DNA of 64,000 bases from Ascochyta rabiei. Its lineage: Eukaryota; Ascomycota; Dothideomycetes; Pleosporales; Didymellaceae. Both the position numbers and the translations under genes were made by a program. The stretch lies in contig NC_082417.1 in assembly GCF_004011695.2 (NCBI RefSeq), forward strand, positions 248,001 through 312,000, written 5' to 3'. Every line of letters starts with the position of its first letter. Position 1 is the stretch's first letter. Under the pieces are notes generated by a model. The model was given only the letters and a program-made list of their open reading frames with translations, searched no databases and had not been told where the DNA came from. Below, piece after piece: positions 10,535 through 19,491 of this stretch.

Positions 10535-10815
10535 GGTAGCAGCACCACGCAATTGACACTGAACTCTACACAACCAACCTGTATACCACTCACTCGCCTT
10601 GCCAACCTTTGAGCACATCGTTTGGACATTGTGATCTGGGACTGCTCGGACGCCTGACTCTCTGATGCCTCACTGTTCTCTACCCACCCAAGCCACAACA
10701 TGGCGCAAAAATTCGGAGCAGCCACGAAGATAGCCTTGAGTCTTCTCAGTCACTTTGTGCAGCCAGAGCGACACCACGAAATCGTTCTTCTCTGCTAATA
10801 TGGTATCATATGAAC

Positions 10816-13113
10816 TCAAACAACCAACCAAAGCACCACAAACCCAACAAGCATCTGCAACACCGTCCAAGCATTCTTCCCACTCATTGCAGCATTCTGC
10901 TCAGGCGGCCCAGCGCTGTGATTCCCGTTCCCAGCCGTGACGTTATAAATACCAACTCCATCCTCCAACTTGAAGGTATCAACTCCTCCATTCACACTAT
11001 CCAGCGGCGCCACAAGCGCCATCTGGCTCCAGCTGAACACCGTGTTCCGCCCACCAAACACAAACACCTCGAACCGCCCCGCAAACTTCTCGTTCACCCA
11101 CACCCGGCTTCCGTTGTACATGTCCGTCTCGATACGCAGTCGGACTGGGAGCGTAATGGCAACGGGCTCGTGGGTCGAGGTCGACAGGTTCGTCCATATG
11201 CGTCCGGGATGGCCGGGGTCGTAGTCGGTGTAGGAGACGTTGCGGAGCGGGTAGGGGAAGCCGTCTGCGGTTGTGAAGACGAGTGTCGAGACGGAGGCGT
11301 TTGACGTGGGGTTTGTGATGACGTTGGTGAGGGACAGCGAGGCATCGGGTCCTTTGATGGCGAAGGGGGAGGACACGTTCAGGCTCAGTGTGTAGGGTGG
11401 GCCGAAGGAGCCCTTGCCGAATGTCTGCGCCATTGCGCCGTCTCGTTGGGTCCACGAGATGACGGGCTTGTCGGTCGAAGAGATGGGGCGCAGGGAGATG
11501 GGTCGCCTGTCGAGGTTCTGCCCCGGGGCCTTGGAGGCTAGGTACCGTACGCTTGCGCTTGCGTTCTCGGTTGTGATGTTGACGCCGCGTTTCCCGGCCC
11601 ACGCGCGTGCTGCCATGACTGGGATGCCCTCACGCATAGCGTAGTATGCCTCCAGCTGCGTGGTCGCATCTGGGCCGTTGTCGTTCCAGGCAGCGAGGAT
11701 CGCGCCCTTGTTGCCGCTAGCTCCAGGCTCGAGCTGCTCTGTCGTGTTCACCGGGTTGAAGAGCGATGGATCCCACTGCCACCCCGGCACGTCTGCGAAG
11801 TTCAGGGTCCTCGAGTTGTTGTAGAACTGTGGGTATGGTGCAGGCAGGATGGGCGTGTGGTCGTTCTTCAAGCTCATGTAGGCCCACCAGTCTTCCGAGT
11901 TGATCAGACTGTAGTCATCGTTCTGAAGCTGTACTGGATCCGACTGTCCGTACTGCCAATGCTGAACGACGATATTTTTCGATAGGCTAACGTTCTCGGA
12001 GGGTTCGTGTGTTCCCCAGATCCTGATCCTTTTCCCAGAAGTCGAGTTGACAAACTCGGCCATTTGATTAACAAAGTTGATGTAATCGTCTCCAAGCTCG
12101 GAATCGTACTCGTCCGCACCGATGTGCACTTCCTTTGTCTGAAACCAGGGCAGGAACTCGCTCCAGATAGCCTTGACCGTGGGGATCGCGTCAGGGTGGG
12201 TGAGATTCAGTAGATCCTTTTTCGCGAGCGCCAGTTCGGGCTTCCATTTTGTGATTGCGAGAGCATGGCCTGGTGCTTCTATCTCCGGTATGACTGTCAC
12301 ACCTCGCTGCGCGCAGTGCGTTTGAAAGTCCTCGAACTGAGCTCGCGACAGCGTCTCGTTCTTGCGTTGGATGATGCCCTGAAGCTCTGTGTTTTGCTGT
12401 GGATAGAGCGAGAAATGCGAAAACACCTTGTCCCACGTTTCGTTGTGACCGCGGTTCAGAGGCGCATTGTCTGAAGAATGGTAGTGGAATTCCGAAATCT
12501 TGAAAAAAGATGCGTAGGTGCAAAGCTCTTTGAGAAAGTCAGGTGTGTACCACTTGCGCCCGGCATCCAGCATGTACCCGCGTGTTGCGTAGGCCGGCGC
12601 ATCCACAGTGCGGCCTGTCTGCAAGGAAGACCCGTTGGCGATCATGGCTTGTTGCATCAATGTCCGTGTGCCCCAGAACATGCCCCGAGCGCCTTTACCA
12701 CCGATGTAAACAGTGCGATTGTCGATCTCGATCTCGTAGCCTTCCTCAGTTGTGACACCGTTCTCGTATGTCACTTCATCGTCCGATCCTCTGAACGGTC
12801 CTAGTAAAATCCCGCTTGCATTGGCAGGAAATGTATCGACTCGTTGGAGCGTCCAGTTTGCCGTGTCCCAGGACGAGAGGTCTTCACGGAATGTTTCCGC
12901 GAACTGGAATGCGGTCGGTGGGATGAGAGTGAGTCCATCGGTGTCCGCAACATCTGCGAACGAGTTCGTGATGTAGATGGACCTGGAGGCGTTGCGAGTT
13001 GCGAACCCGTTAAAGCCATGTGACAAAGCATCAGTGTTAGTCCATTGTACCGGTGGTAAAGGTTGCAGGGCAACAGCAGTACCGGAAAGAACTACAAGTG
13101 CCCACACGATCAT
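10816..13113 (-). CDS. Beta-N-acetylhexosaminidase, GH20, secreted and likely GPI-anchored
   Basis: A single-exon gene of 765 aa. The first 16 residues form a signal peptide (hydrophobic, ending TAVA). A GH20b-like N-terminal domain spans about 40-170 and the catalytic barrel about 175-510. The catalytic Asp-Glu pair lies in HIGADEYD (Asp334, Glu335), with EAPGHA near 279 also typical of GH20. Many NxS/T sites suggest heavy N-glycosylation. The last 20 residues are hydrophobic after a small-residue patch (NAAMSG), which fits a GPI-anchor signal and hence the cell surface or wall. Expected substrates are terminal GlcNAc/GalNAc of chitin oligomers or glycans. The ATG at 13113 was chosen because it starts the signal peptide. 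It converges on the thymine hydroxylase gene, with 281 bp between. Confidence 0.93.
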   Translation of the reverse strand: MIVWALVVLSGTAVALQPLPPVQWTNTDALSHGFNGFATRNASRSIYITNSFADVADTDGLTLIPPTAFQFAETFREDLSSWDTANWTLQRVDTFPANASGILLGPFRGSDDEVTYENGVTTEEGYEIEIDNRTVYIGGKGARGMFWGTRTLMQQAMIANGSSLQTGRTVDAPAYATRGYMLDAGRKWYTPDFLKELCTYASFFKISEFHYHSSDNAPLNRGHNETWDKVFSHFSLYPQQNTELQGIIQRKNETLSRAQFEDFQTHCAQRGVTVIPEIEAPGHALAITKWKPELALAKKDLLNLTHPDAIPTVKAIWSEFLPWFQTKEVHIGADEYDSELGDDYINFVNQMAEFVNSTSGKRIRIWGTHEPSENVSLSKNIVVQHWQYGQSDPVQLQNDDYSLINSEDWWAYMSLKNDHTPILPAPYPQFYNNSRTLNFADVPGWQWDPSLFNPVNTTEQLEPGASGNKGAILAAWNDNGPDATTQLEAYYAMREGIPVMAARAWAGKRGVNITTENASASVRYLASKAPGQNLDRRPISLRPISSTDKPVISWTQRDGAMAQTFGKGSFGPPYTLSLNVSSPFAIKGPDASLSLTNVITNPTSNASVSTLVFTTADGFPYPLRNVSYTDYDPGHPGRIWTNLSTSTHEPVAITLPVRLRIETDMYNGSRVWVNEKFAGRFEVFVFGGRNTVFSWSQMALVAPLDSVNGGVDTFKLEDGVGIYNVTAGNGNHSAGPPEQNAAMSGKNAWTVLQMLVGFVVLWLVV

Positions 13114-13170
13114 GCTGATAGAGGGAGGGAAGAGACGCAAACCTCGCGAGACTGCGTGGCGGCCCTTGTA

Positions 13171-13180
13171 TAATTTATAA
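13171..13180 (-). promoter_or_regulatory. TATA-like box upstream of the GH20 gene
   Basis: Read on the minus strand the segment is TTATAAATTA, about 60 bp upstream of the GH20 start codon. Position and sequence fit a TATA box; no transcript data are available here. Confidence 0.4.
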
Positions 13181-13754
13181 AGCGCGCGGCGCAGTCCAAG
13201 GGATCGTCAGGCCTGACAACCGCTATCATTCGACGTATCCCCGCACTCTCAGCCCCACTGTTCTCGGGGTATACATAGCATCCGCACCAGCCTAGGATAT
13301 GTCATCCTGAGCGTGAACATCGACAGCTGGCCTGGAACCTTTCAAGGTAGCGTTTCTGGAACCTTTGCGGGGTGCAGGTAGGTTCGCACGTGGGACACAT
13401 GAGACGACGGGCAGCGGGAAGCGAAGTGGCTTTCAGGGTCCAACCGATCTTCAGGTCCCAGTTCGTCTACAGTAATCGACACTCGATCGCTGTACGTAGC
13501 CAATGACACCAGTCGTGGTTGGAAGAACAGTGACGCGCCTTCGAATTCGAGTTGAAACACGGCGTTCTGCAGCTGACGTGAATGCAACGGAAATGTGTGC
13601 AACAGGACGGGATCGGCGCTACAGGGGCCTAGCGCGCGGACAGAAAAGTCGAGAGTGACCCCTTCACTCCCGACACACGGGTTTGTAGCATCGCCATGTA
13701 TCAGTAGAACGCACTTGCATTTGCCGGAGTCTTTTCTTTCTTTAGTTCATCGTG
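13181..13754. other. Divergent intergenic region GH20 / sterol reductase-like
   Basis: This completes the 640-bp spacer between two divergent start codons. Apart from the TATA-like element next to the GH20 gene, nothing convincing was seen; short ORFs here look random. Confidence 0.4.
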
Positions 13755-15281
13755 ATGGATCGCCATCAGCGCATCGTTGCGCAAGTAGCCTCCAAGGTGA
13801 AAGATTACTTCACACGCAAGGAGCCCTTCAGAATATCACATGGATCGACGAATTCTACGCGTCCAAACCTCAAAAAGCGCGTCGTCGACATTAGTGGTCT
13901 GAGAAATGTCATCAAGGTGGACAAGCAGACGCGTACGGCTCTGGTGGAGCCCAACGTGCCCATGGATCGCCTTGTAGAAGCCACTTTGCCACACGGCCTG
14001 GTGCCGCCTGTTGTGATGGAATTTCCTGGTATCACCGTAGGGGGAGGTTACGCAGGAACCGCAGGTGAAAGCAGTAGTTTCAAGTTCGGCTTCTTTGACA
14101 GGACCATCAATGAGGTCGAGATGGTCATGGCAGACGGCAAAATTGTGAAGGCATCGGAGAACGAGAATGCAGACTTGTTCCGTGGAGCTGCTGGTGCAGT
14201 TGGAACGCTGGGCGTCACAACACTCGTCAATCTTCGACTGATCGAGGCGAAGAAGTATGTGAAGACAACCTACTACCCTACCAGGAGCATTGCCCAAGCC
14301 GTCAAGGAGGTCCGTGAGCATACCGAGGGCGAGAAGGGCGAGAAGAACGACTACGTGGATGGCATTCTCTTCTCCAAGGATCACGGTGCTATTGTGACGG
14401 GCGAGATGACGGACTATCTCCCTCCAAACATCAAACCGCAAACCTTCTCCCACGCTCTGGATCCCTGGTTCTACCTACATGTCGAAAATGCAACACGCAC
14501 CTCTAACGAACCCGTTGTCGAATACATCCCGCTGGCCGAATACATGTTTCGATACGACCGTGGCGGCTTCTGGGTCGGGCGGTCTGCCTTCAGCTATATG
14601 AGCTTTCCCTTCAACAAGTTCACTCGTTGGTTCCTAGACGACTTCCTGCACACGCGAATGCTGTATCGTGCCCTGCATGCCAGTGGCATCGCGACAAGGT
14701 ACATTGTACAGGATATGGCTTTGCCCTACCCAAACGCCGAGAAATTCATCGAATACACCGACAAAGAGTTCGGCATCTGGCCAATCTGGCTTTGCCCGTT
14801 GAAGCAGAGCGAACAGCCAACCATGCATCCGCACACCAAGGGCGAGTTGCAAGATACCCAGATGCTCAACATTGGACTTTGGGGCTTTGGGCCTCAAGAA
14901 CCCCAGGAATATCTTAGCAAGAACCGTGCTCTCGAGAAGACACTAGGTGAGATGGGTGGCATGAAATGGCTCTACGCGCACACATACTACAGCAAGAATG
15001 AGTTCTGGTCGCAGTTTGATCGCAAGTGGCACGAGGACCTGAGGACGAAGTACAATGCCGGCGGCCTCCCGGATGTGCATGACAAGGTCCACGTCGATAT
15101 CCAAAAGTACACAGACATGGCGCAGAAGGACTGGGGGATGCGTCTGAAGAATGTGTGGCCGCTAGGAGGGTTCTGGGGCATTCACAAAAGCATTCAGAGT
15201 AAGGACTACATGATCCACCGAAACTCGACATGGAAGTGGAAGCGTTTGGGTGCTTCGAGGAGATGGTGGATGTGGTGGTGA
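13755..15281 (+). CDS. Delta(24)-sterol reductase-like FAD-linked oxidoreductase
   Basis: A single-exon gene of 508 aa. An FAD-binding (PCMH/VAO-type) domain fills roughly residues 30-190, with the typical GITVGGGYAGTAGESSS glycine-rich stretch and ADLFRGAAGAVGTLGV further on. The remainder resembles the substrate domain of DHCR24/DIMINUTO proteins, which reduce the delta24 bond of sterols with FAD. There is no obvious N-terminal membrane anchor, unlike animal and plant DHCR24. Ergosterol has a C24-methylated side chain, so the physiological substrate in a fungus is unclear. The ATG at 13755 directly follows an in-frame GTG that is not a plausible start. The extreme C-terminus (Trp- and Arg-rich) is unusual. 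Confidence 0.85.
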   Translation: MDRHQRIVAQVASKVKDYFTRKEPFRISHGSTNSTRPNLKKRVVDISGLRNVIKVDKQTRTALVEPNVPMDRLVEATLPHGLVPPVVMEFPGITVGGGYAGTAGESSSFKFGFFDRTINEVEMVMADGKIVKASENENADLFRGAAGAVGTLGVTTLVNLRLIEAKKYVKTTYYPTRSIAQAVKEVREHTEGEKGEKNDYVDGILFSKDHGAIVTGEMTDYLPPNIKPQTFSHALDPWFYLHVENATRTSNEPVVEYIPLAEYMFRYDRGGFWVGRSAFSYMSFPFNKFTRWFLDDFLHTRMLYRALHASGIATRYIVQDMALPYPNAEKFIEYTDKEFGIWPIWLCPLKQSEQPTMHPHTKGELQDTQMLNIGLWGFGPQEPQEYLSKNRALEKTLGEMGGMKWLYAHTYYSKNEFWSQFDRKWHEDLRTKYNAGGLPDVHDKVHVDIQKYTDMAQKDWGMRLKNVWPLGGFWGIHKSIQSKDYMIHRNSTWKWKRLGASRRWWMWW

Positions 15282-15505
15282 ATGTGTATACATCTATGTA
15301 AGATTACTAGAAAACAGTGCTGTCAAACAGTCACCGCGGAATAGTCCAGCTGTACGTCCCAGCGCGCTGGAAGGTGAAATGCGGCTGCTTGTCTTTGCAA
15401 AAACACCTTCAAACAAGTATTTCTCGACAATCTCACACTCGTCAAGGCATTAACTGGGGCTGGGCTAAAAAGCAAACCTTGCCCAAACCCATACGTGGCG
15501 CATCA

Positions 15506-16222
15506 ATGGCACAGCTATCCTTCATCCACACCGACCTCAATGACTTGTTCCTACGCGCCTTCAAAGAATGCGCCACCAGCATCGTTAACAACCTGTCGAC
15601 CGACGCCAACGATCCCGCGACGACAGCAGCCATACAGACAATCGTCGCTCAGCTCAACTACGACTACAGCCGCCTTGCATTTGTCGTAGACAATGTCCAA
15701 GGGCGCATCTACCGCGACCCAGCATGGGTGGACGCGGCGGTGGCAGCCCTTGACCTCATCGCCATGTCCGTCGACCCAGCATTCAGGCATCCGGTTTTGC
15801 AGATCAGAGGGCCATTGCTTGTGCAGTATCAGCTGATGAAGGTCTTGCAAGCACGGTTCACTGAGATGATGGCAATCGGTGCTTGGAGTCGCGGGTTTAT
15901 CCTCTTTATCGGGCGGCTGGGTGCTACAAGGGACAGTATTGGGAGCCTCACACCGGGGATTGCTCTGCACATACTTACGAGCATGATTGACGCGAGCCAG
16001 CTGTTTGGTGGGCAGAATCTTGATATGCTTCTTGGGTTTGTAATCGCTGTTGGACCGCTCTTGGATATGCAAGCCTTGGATGTCGTGGACCGGTTTGGCG
16101 AGAAACTACGATTGTTGCAGGAGCGTGCGAAACGTAGGGACACCATGACAGGTTTGTCGGTGTTTGGCCTGTTGAAACTGCGAGAGTCAGGCTGGGGAGT
16201 GGGAGGGACCGATGTCTCGTAG
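15506..16222 (+). CDS. Hypothetical protein, mostly helical
   Basis: An uninterrupted frame of 238 aa from the ATG at 15506. I do not recognise a family. The sequence looks mainly alpha-helical, with amphipathic stretches such as DLNDLFLRAFKECA, a central segment rich in Leu/Ile and Gly (MAIGAWSRGFILFIGRLGA) and a basic tail (RAKRRD). No signal peptide or confident transmembrane span is visible. The open frame reaches back to 15317, so an earlier start or an upstream exon is possible. It lies 224 bp downstream of the sterol-reductase-like gene on the same strand. HEAT- or MIF4G-like repeats are a guess only. Confidence 0.55.
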   Translation: MAQLSFIHTDLNDLFLRAFKECATSIVNNLSTDANDPATTAAIQTIVAQLNYDYSRLAFVVDNVQGRIYRDPAWVDAAVAALDLIAMSVDPAFRHPVLQIRGPLLVQYQLMKVLQARFTEMMAIGAWSRGFILFIGRLGATRDSIGSLTPGIALHILTSMIDASQLFGGQNLDMLLGFVIAVGPLLDMQALDVVDRFGEKLRLLQERAKRRDTMTGLSVFGLLKLRESGWGVGGTDVS

Positions 16223-16458
16223 CGTACGTACCGTCATTGCACTGGCATATCTCCCAACCCAACGGCGTGAGTTATTCGAGAAGCAAGTTTGGAGCGAACA
16301 GCGGCTTTTCTCCATTGAGGTGAAGAGGTCATGCGGTCTCGAGATCATTTGTGAGAGTGCGTTCCAACAATGAAAGGCATTGATAGCAACCCATCATATA
16401 CATGCTCTTGATCCTCTCGCAAATCCGTCACCTGGACAATCCGTCGACATCAACAAAA

Positions 16459-16676
16459 TGACTTCAACCAATGCAGAACTCAATATCTTCACGTTGGGTG
16501 CCACCCCGCTCTTTGCAGCTTTTCCTGGCGAAATCAACAAGCAGACTGCTGCTCACACGACACAGTTCGCCGTCGCCACAGTGTGCAGTCAGCACGAAGT
16601 CGTATTGCCGCCATGCTGCCGCCAACGCCGCAATATGCTGTGCTATGGTAGGAAGTCGTGCTGCTGCGGTCGCTGA
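16459..16676 (+). CDS. Questionable short ORF, 72 aa
   Basis: The ATG at 16459 has an A at -3 and opens a frame beginning MTSTNAELNIF, which looks protein-like for about 50 residues and then turns Cys/Arg-rich where it enters the minisatellite. It could be the start of a decayed gene. A second frame (ATG at 16471) also stays open through the repeat. No family is recognised. Confidence 0.22.
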
Positions 16677-16772
16677 AGCGGGAAGTCGTGCTGCCGCAGT
16701 TGCTGTAGTAGGAAGTTATGCTGCCAAGACTGCTGTAATAGGAAGCTATACTGCCGCTATCGTGCCGTAGTA
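16651..16772 (+). repeat. 30-bp minisatellite, about four degenerate units
   Basis: Units begin with GGAAG at 16651, 16681, 16711 and 16741. Because 30 is a multiple of three, one plus-strand frame reads as a decapeptide repeat beginning GSRAAAVA or GSYAA. Units differ at several positions, so the array is not recent. Confidence 0.75.
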
Positions 16773-17027
16773 GTAGGTTATGCTGCCTTGGTGAGAACTC
16801 TGGGCTGAACTGGACTACAGAGGTAGTATACCCAAGATCAACATAATTGTTACCGACAACATGATCTCTCGACGGTCGGCTCGCGATGCAAAGAAAGTGG
16901 CATTCGGTAGAGACTGCGCTTCAAAGATACGATCATGTCGGAGCCGGAAGTCGGACTACGCTATGGTATCAGGAAAGAAGCACTGCCTCGGGGTAGAGCA
17001 AGGATGTTGACGCCTGTACGGCGTCAC

Positions 17028-17082
17028 AATGCAACAAGAATGCAATAAGAATGCAGTAAGAATGCAATAGGAATGCAATAAG
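17028..17082 (+). repeat. 11-bp tandem repeat (AATGCAATAAG), five units
   Basis: Five consecutive 11-bp units with one or two substitutions each lie about 50 bp past the 3' end of the MFS gene, probably in its 3' flank. The A-rich pattern could act in 3' end formation, but that is speculation. Confidence 0.75.
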
Positions 17083-17130
17083 AAAGCAACTTGTGTAAAA
17101 TTGAGTTCATGATACGCCTGACATACTACC

Positions 17131-18776
17131 TCAGTTGTTGTTGTCCGTTGCTACACCCCAGAAGTACGCTGCCCATGCCCCCAAGAGGAAGAAGATAAGA
17201 ACAATGAATAACGTCATACTGATCGTTCTGTTCCTTGTGCCGGCCTCGCCACTCTCAAACTTGACTCTCCTATCGTTGATGGTCTCGCCTTTAGCCATGC
17301 GTTGCTTCTTCGTCCATTGCAGTAGCTTAAGATCCACGGTCCAGTAGCTGCCCGCGAGAAGTGCAAAGCCGACAACAACAGAGCCGGCAGCGAGGAAGAC
17401 GTAGCCCTTAACCACGTTGTCATATGAGTTATTGTCGCGATCTTGGATGACGCCTGTGACGATACGGACGAAGATGGTCATGCTGTTGTTGACGGCGATC
17501 TTGACTGCGTAGCCCGAGCCGAAAACCTCCTGATACCACATCGTCGTGCGAATGGAGTCGATGATGACCGTGGGGCCGAAAGACGTCGCGACAGCGTAGA
17601 TGCCGAATGAAGCTGCGGTACCGCCAATAGTTGGACCCCAAGCAGCAAGGCACATAGACAGCAGCATGCCCACTCCGCAAACGACCATGAGGGTGATACG
17701 GTTGCCGAAGAGATCAATGAAAATGCCGATAAGGGGTACGAGGAAGAATCCTAGGTACTGTGACATGGCCGAGTACCAACCCGCTTGGATTGCGTCGATC
17801 TTGAAGCGTTGCTCGGCAAGCTCGGTAGCGTTCTGGTTGTAGATGCCCGCAGTACTGCTCTGGAAGAGCGAAAAGCACACGACACTCCAGAACGTCCAAG
17901 GCAGACGTAACAATTTGCCAAACTCAAATTTTTTGTTATTCTCCGTGAGCTTCTCTCCAGTCGCGGGGTCGACCATACCAGAGTAGGTCTTGTTGCACCA
18001 TTTTGTAAAGAACCAAAACCCCAGGGTGATGACGTTGGTAAAGATGTTCATGAAGACGGCGGTCCAGTACACCCAGCTAAAGTCACCAGTCTTCTTCGCA
18101 ATGATGTTGGCCGTGGCTTTGCCGACGAAGGATCCTATTTTGCCAATCCCGAGTTCGAAGCCCAGGGTAGATGCGAATCCGTCGGAGGGTGCGAACCAGG
18201 AGCTGAAGACCTTATACTGGGCGACCTGGGTTGCGATATCGCCGAAAGCCTGGACGATGACACCAAAAATCATGAATTTGTACGAGCGTACGGTCGTGGC
18301 TGCAGCAATAAAAATGGCACCAACACTGAAGATGGCATTACCCCAGAGCATGGCGCTTGCACCGCCGATCCTGTCAGTAACAAGACCGCTGACAAGGATC
18401 AAAGCTGTCTTCATGAAATCCTCGGAGGCTTCCAGGACTGCGTATTGGGAGTTGTTGATGTGTAGTTGCTGTTCTCGTTAGCTCCAGTCGGTAACTTCGC
18501 TGTCTCGGATGCGCCTACCTTCTTCAAAGTGCTCTTCATGGCTCCAGTCACTCCACTACTCCAGTGGGAACCGAATCCAATTGCAGTGACCAGCAGAATC
18601 GAGATGAGCTTCATCTTGACCGGAACAAGCGTACTTCGACCACCCTCGCTCCGACCACTTACTGACGACCCGCTGCTAGCGAGAACTACATCTGGCCCCT
18701 TCTCGGCTGAGACGGAGGTGTGCTGTTGGCTCTCAACCGAAGCATTGTTCTGGGCACGCTCCATCGACGAATGCAT
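17131..18776 (-). CDS. MFS transporter, MFSD1-like
   Basis: Two exons, 18776-18519 and 18468-17131 (50-nt intron), give 531 aa. After a hydrophilic N-terminus of about 45 residues there are about 12 hydrophobic segments. The junction restores INNSQYAVLEASEDF, and the following TDRIGG loop matches the first cytoplasmic loop of MFSD1-type major facilitators. The C-terminus is a short basic tail followed by a last hydrophobic span. MFSD1 relatives sit in lysosome/vacuole membranes and export dipeptides; a vacuolar location here is inference. Two in-frame ATGs (18776 and 18764) are possible starts; the open frame continues upstream. The shared family signature makes the transporter call firm, the substrate unknown. 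Confidence 0.88.
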
Positions 18777-19491
18777 TTTGGAAATGATCCCGAACAACGC
18801 AGGCGCTGGAAGTATGGAAAGGATCACAATGGTGATCAGATAAGATGAGCGAGATGCTTTTATCTTATTTGCGAATGCGGACGCATCGCGCTCATACTGA
18901 ATGAGCCGTGACAGCGGTCTCCGGCCCATAAACACCCGATACCATGATGTCTGATCCACATCCCTCACCTATGGCGGCGCACTTCACTACATTAAGACTA
19001 GCACGACTGTCGAAGTGTGGTTTTCGCTCAAGCGCCGACACATCACCCGTCTTTTCGCATGGTGTTAGGAGATCCCCGGCACCTAGTGCTCTTTACTGCG
19101 AAATATGCTGTCAGAGCTGACCAAAAGCAGTAAAGTGTGTCCGTGGTGTTGACGACGCATTGGTCAAACCTATTGGAAAGATTTTATCAGATCATCTTAT
19201 CAGATCTTGGCTCGACCCGCGACCTTGGCAACCGCACATTTCCATGCATCGGACCGATCGAGGTTTTCAGGATAATTACCGTGCCCAAATAAAAGGTCAG
19301 TGGGACTGATATATGTTGGTGTGTTTAACGAAATAGATTTTGACGTGCTGCTTGATAGGGAAAGCGATTCAGTATTCGCTTGGTGCTTACGTGATCCTGA
19401 CGGGCTGATATTAGTAAAATGCAGTTTAGAATTATTACATAGGCAGCAGGAGCCGTGGAGTACGAGCGGAATTGACCGTGTCGCCCAAGTG
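18777..19491. other. Intergenic region, no supported gene
   Basis: Both flanking genes are on the minus strand, so this is the 5' region of the MFS gene and the 3' region of the F-box gene. A 103-codon minus-strand ORF at its left-hand end overlaps the 3' end of the F-box gene and looks random. Confidence 0.4.

Larger units (their letters stand above)
16223..17130. other. Intergenic region with two minisatellites
   Basis: About 900 bp between convergent genes, holding a 30-bp and an 11-bp tandem repeat described separately, plus a questionable short ORF at 16459-16676. No other gene is supported. Confidence 0.5.

Noticed and set aside
13752..13754. GTG as start of the sterol-reductase-like gene
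   Set aside because: An ATG follows immediately; non-ATG initiation is not needed. The same applies to TTG/GTG frames upstream of the GNAT, GH20 and GTP cyclohydrolase II genes.
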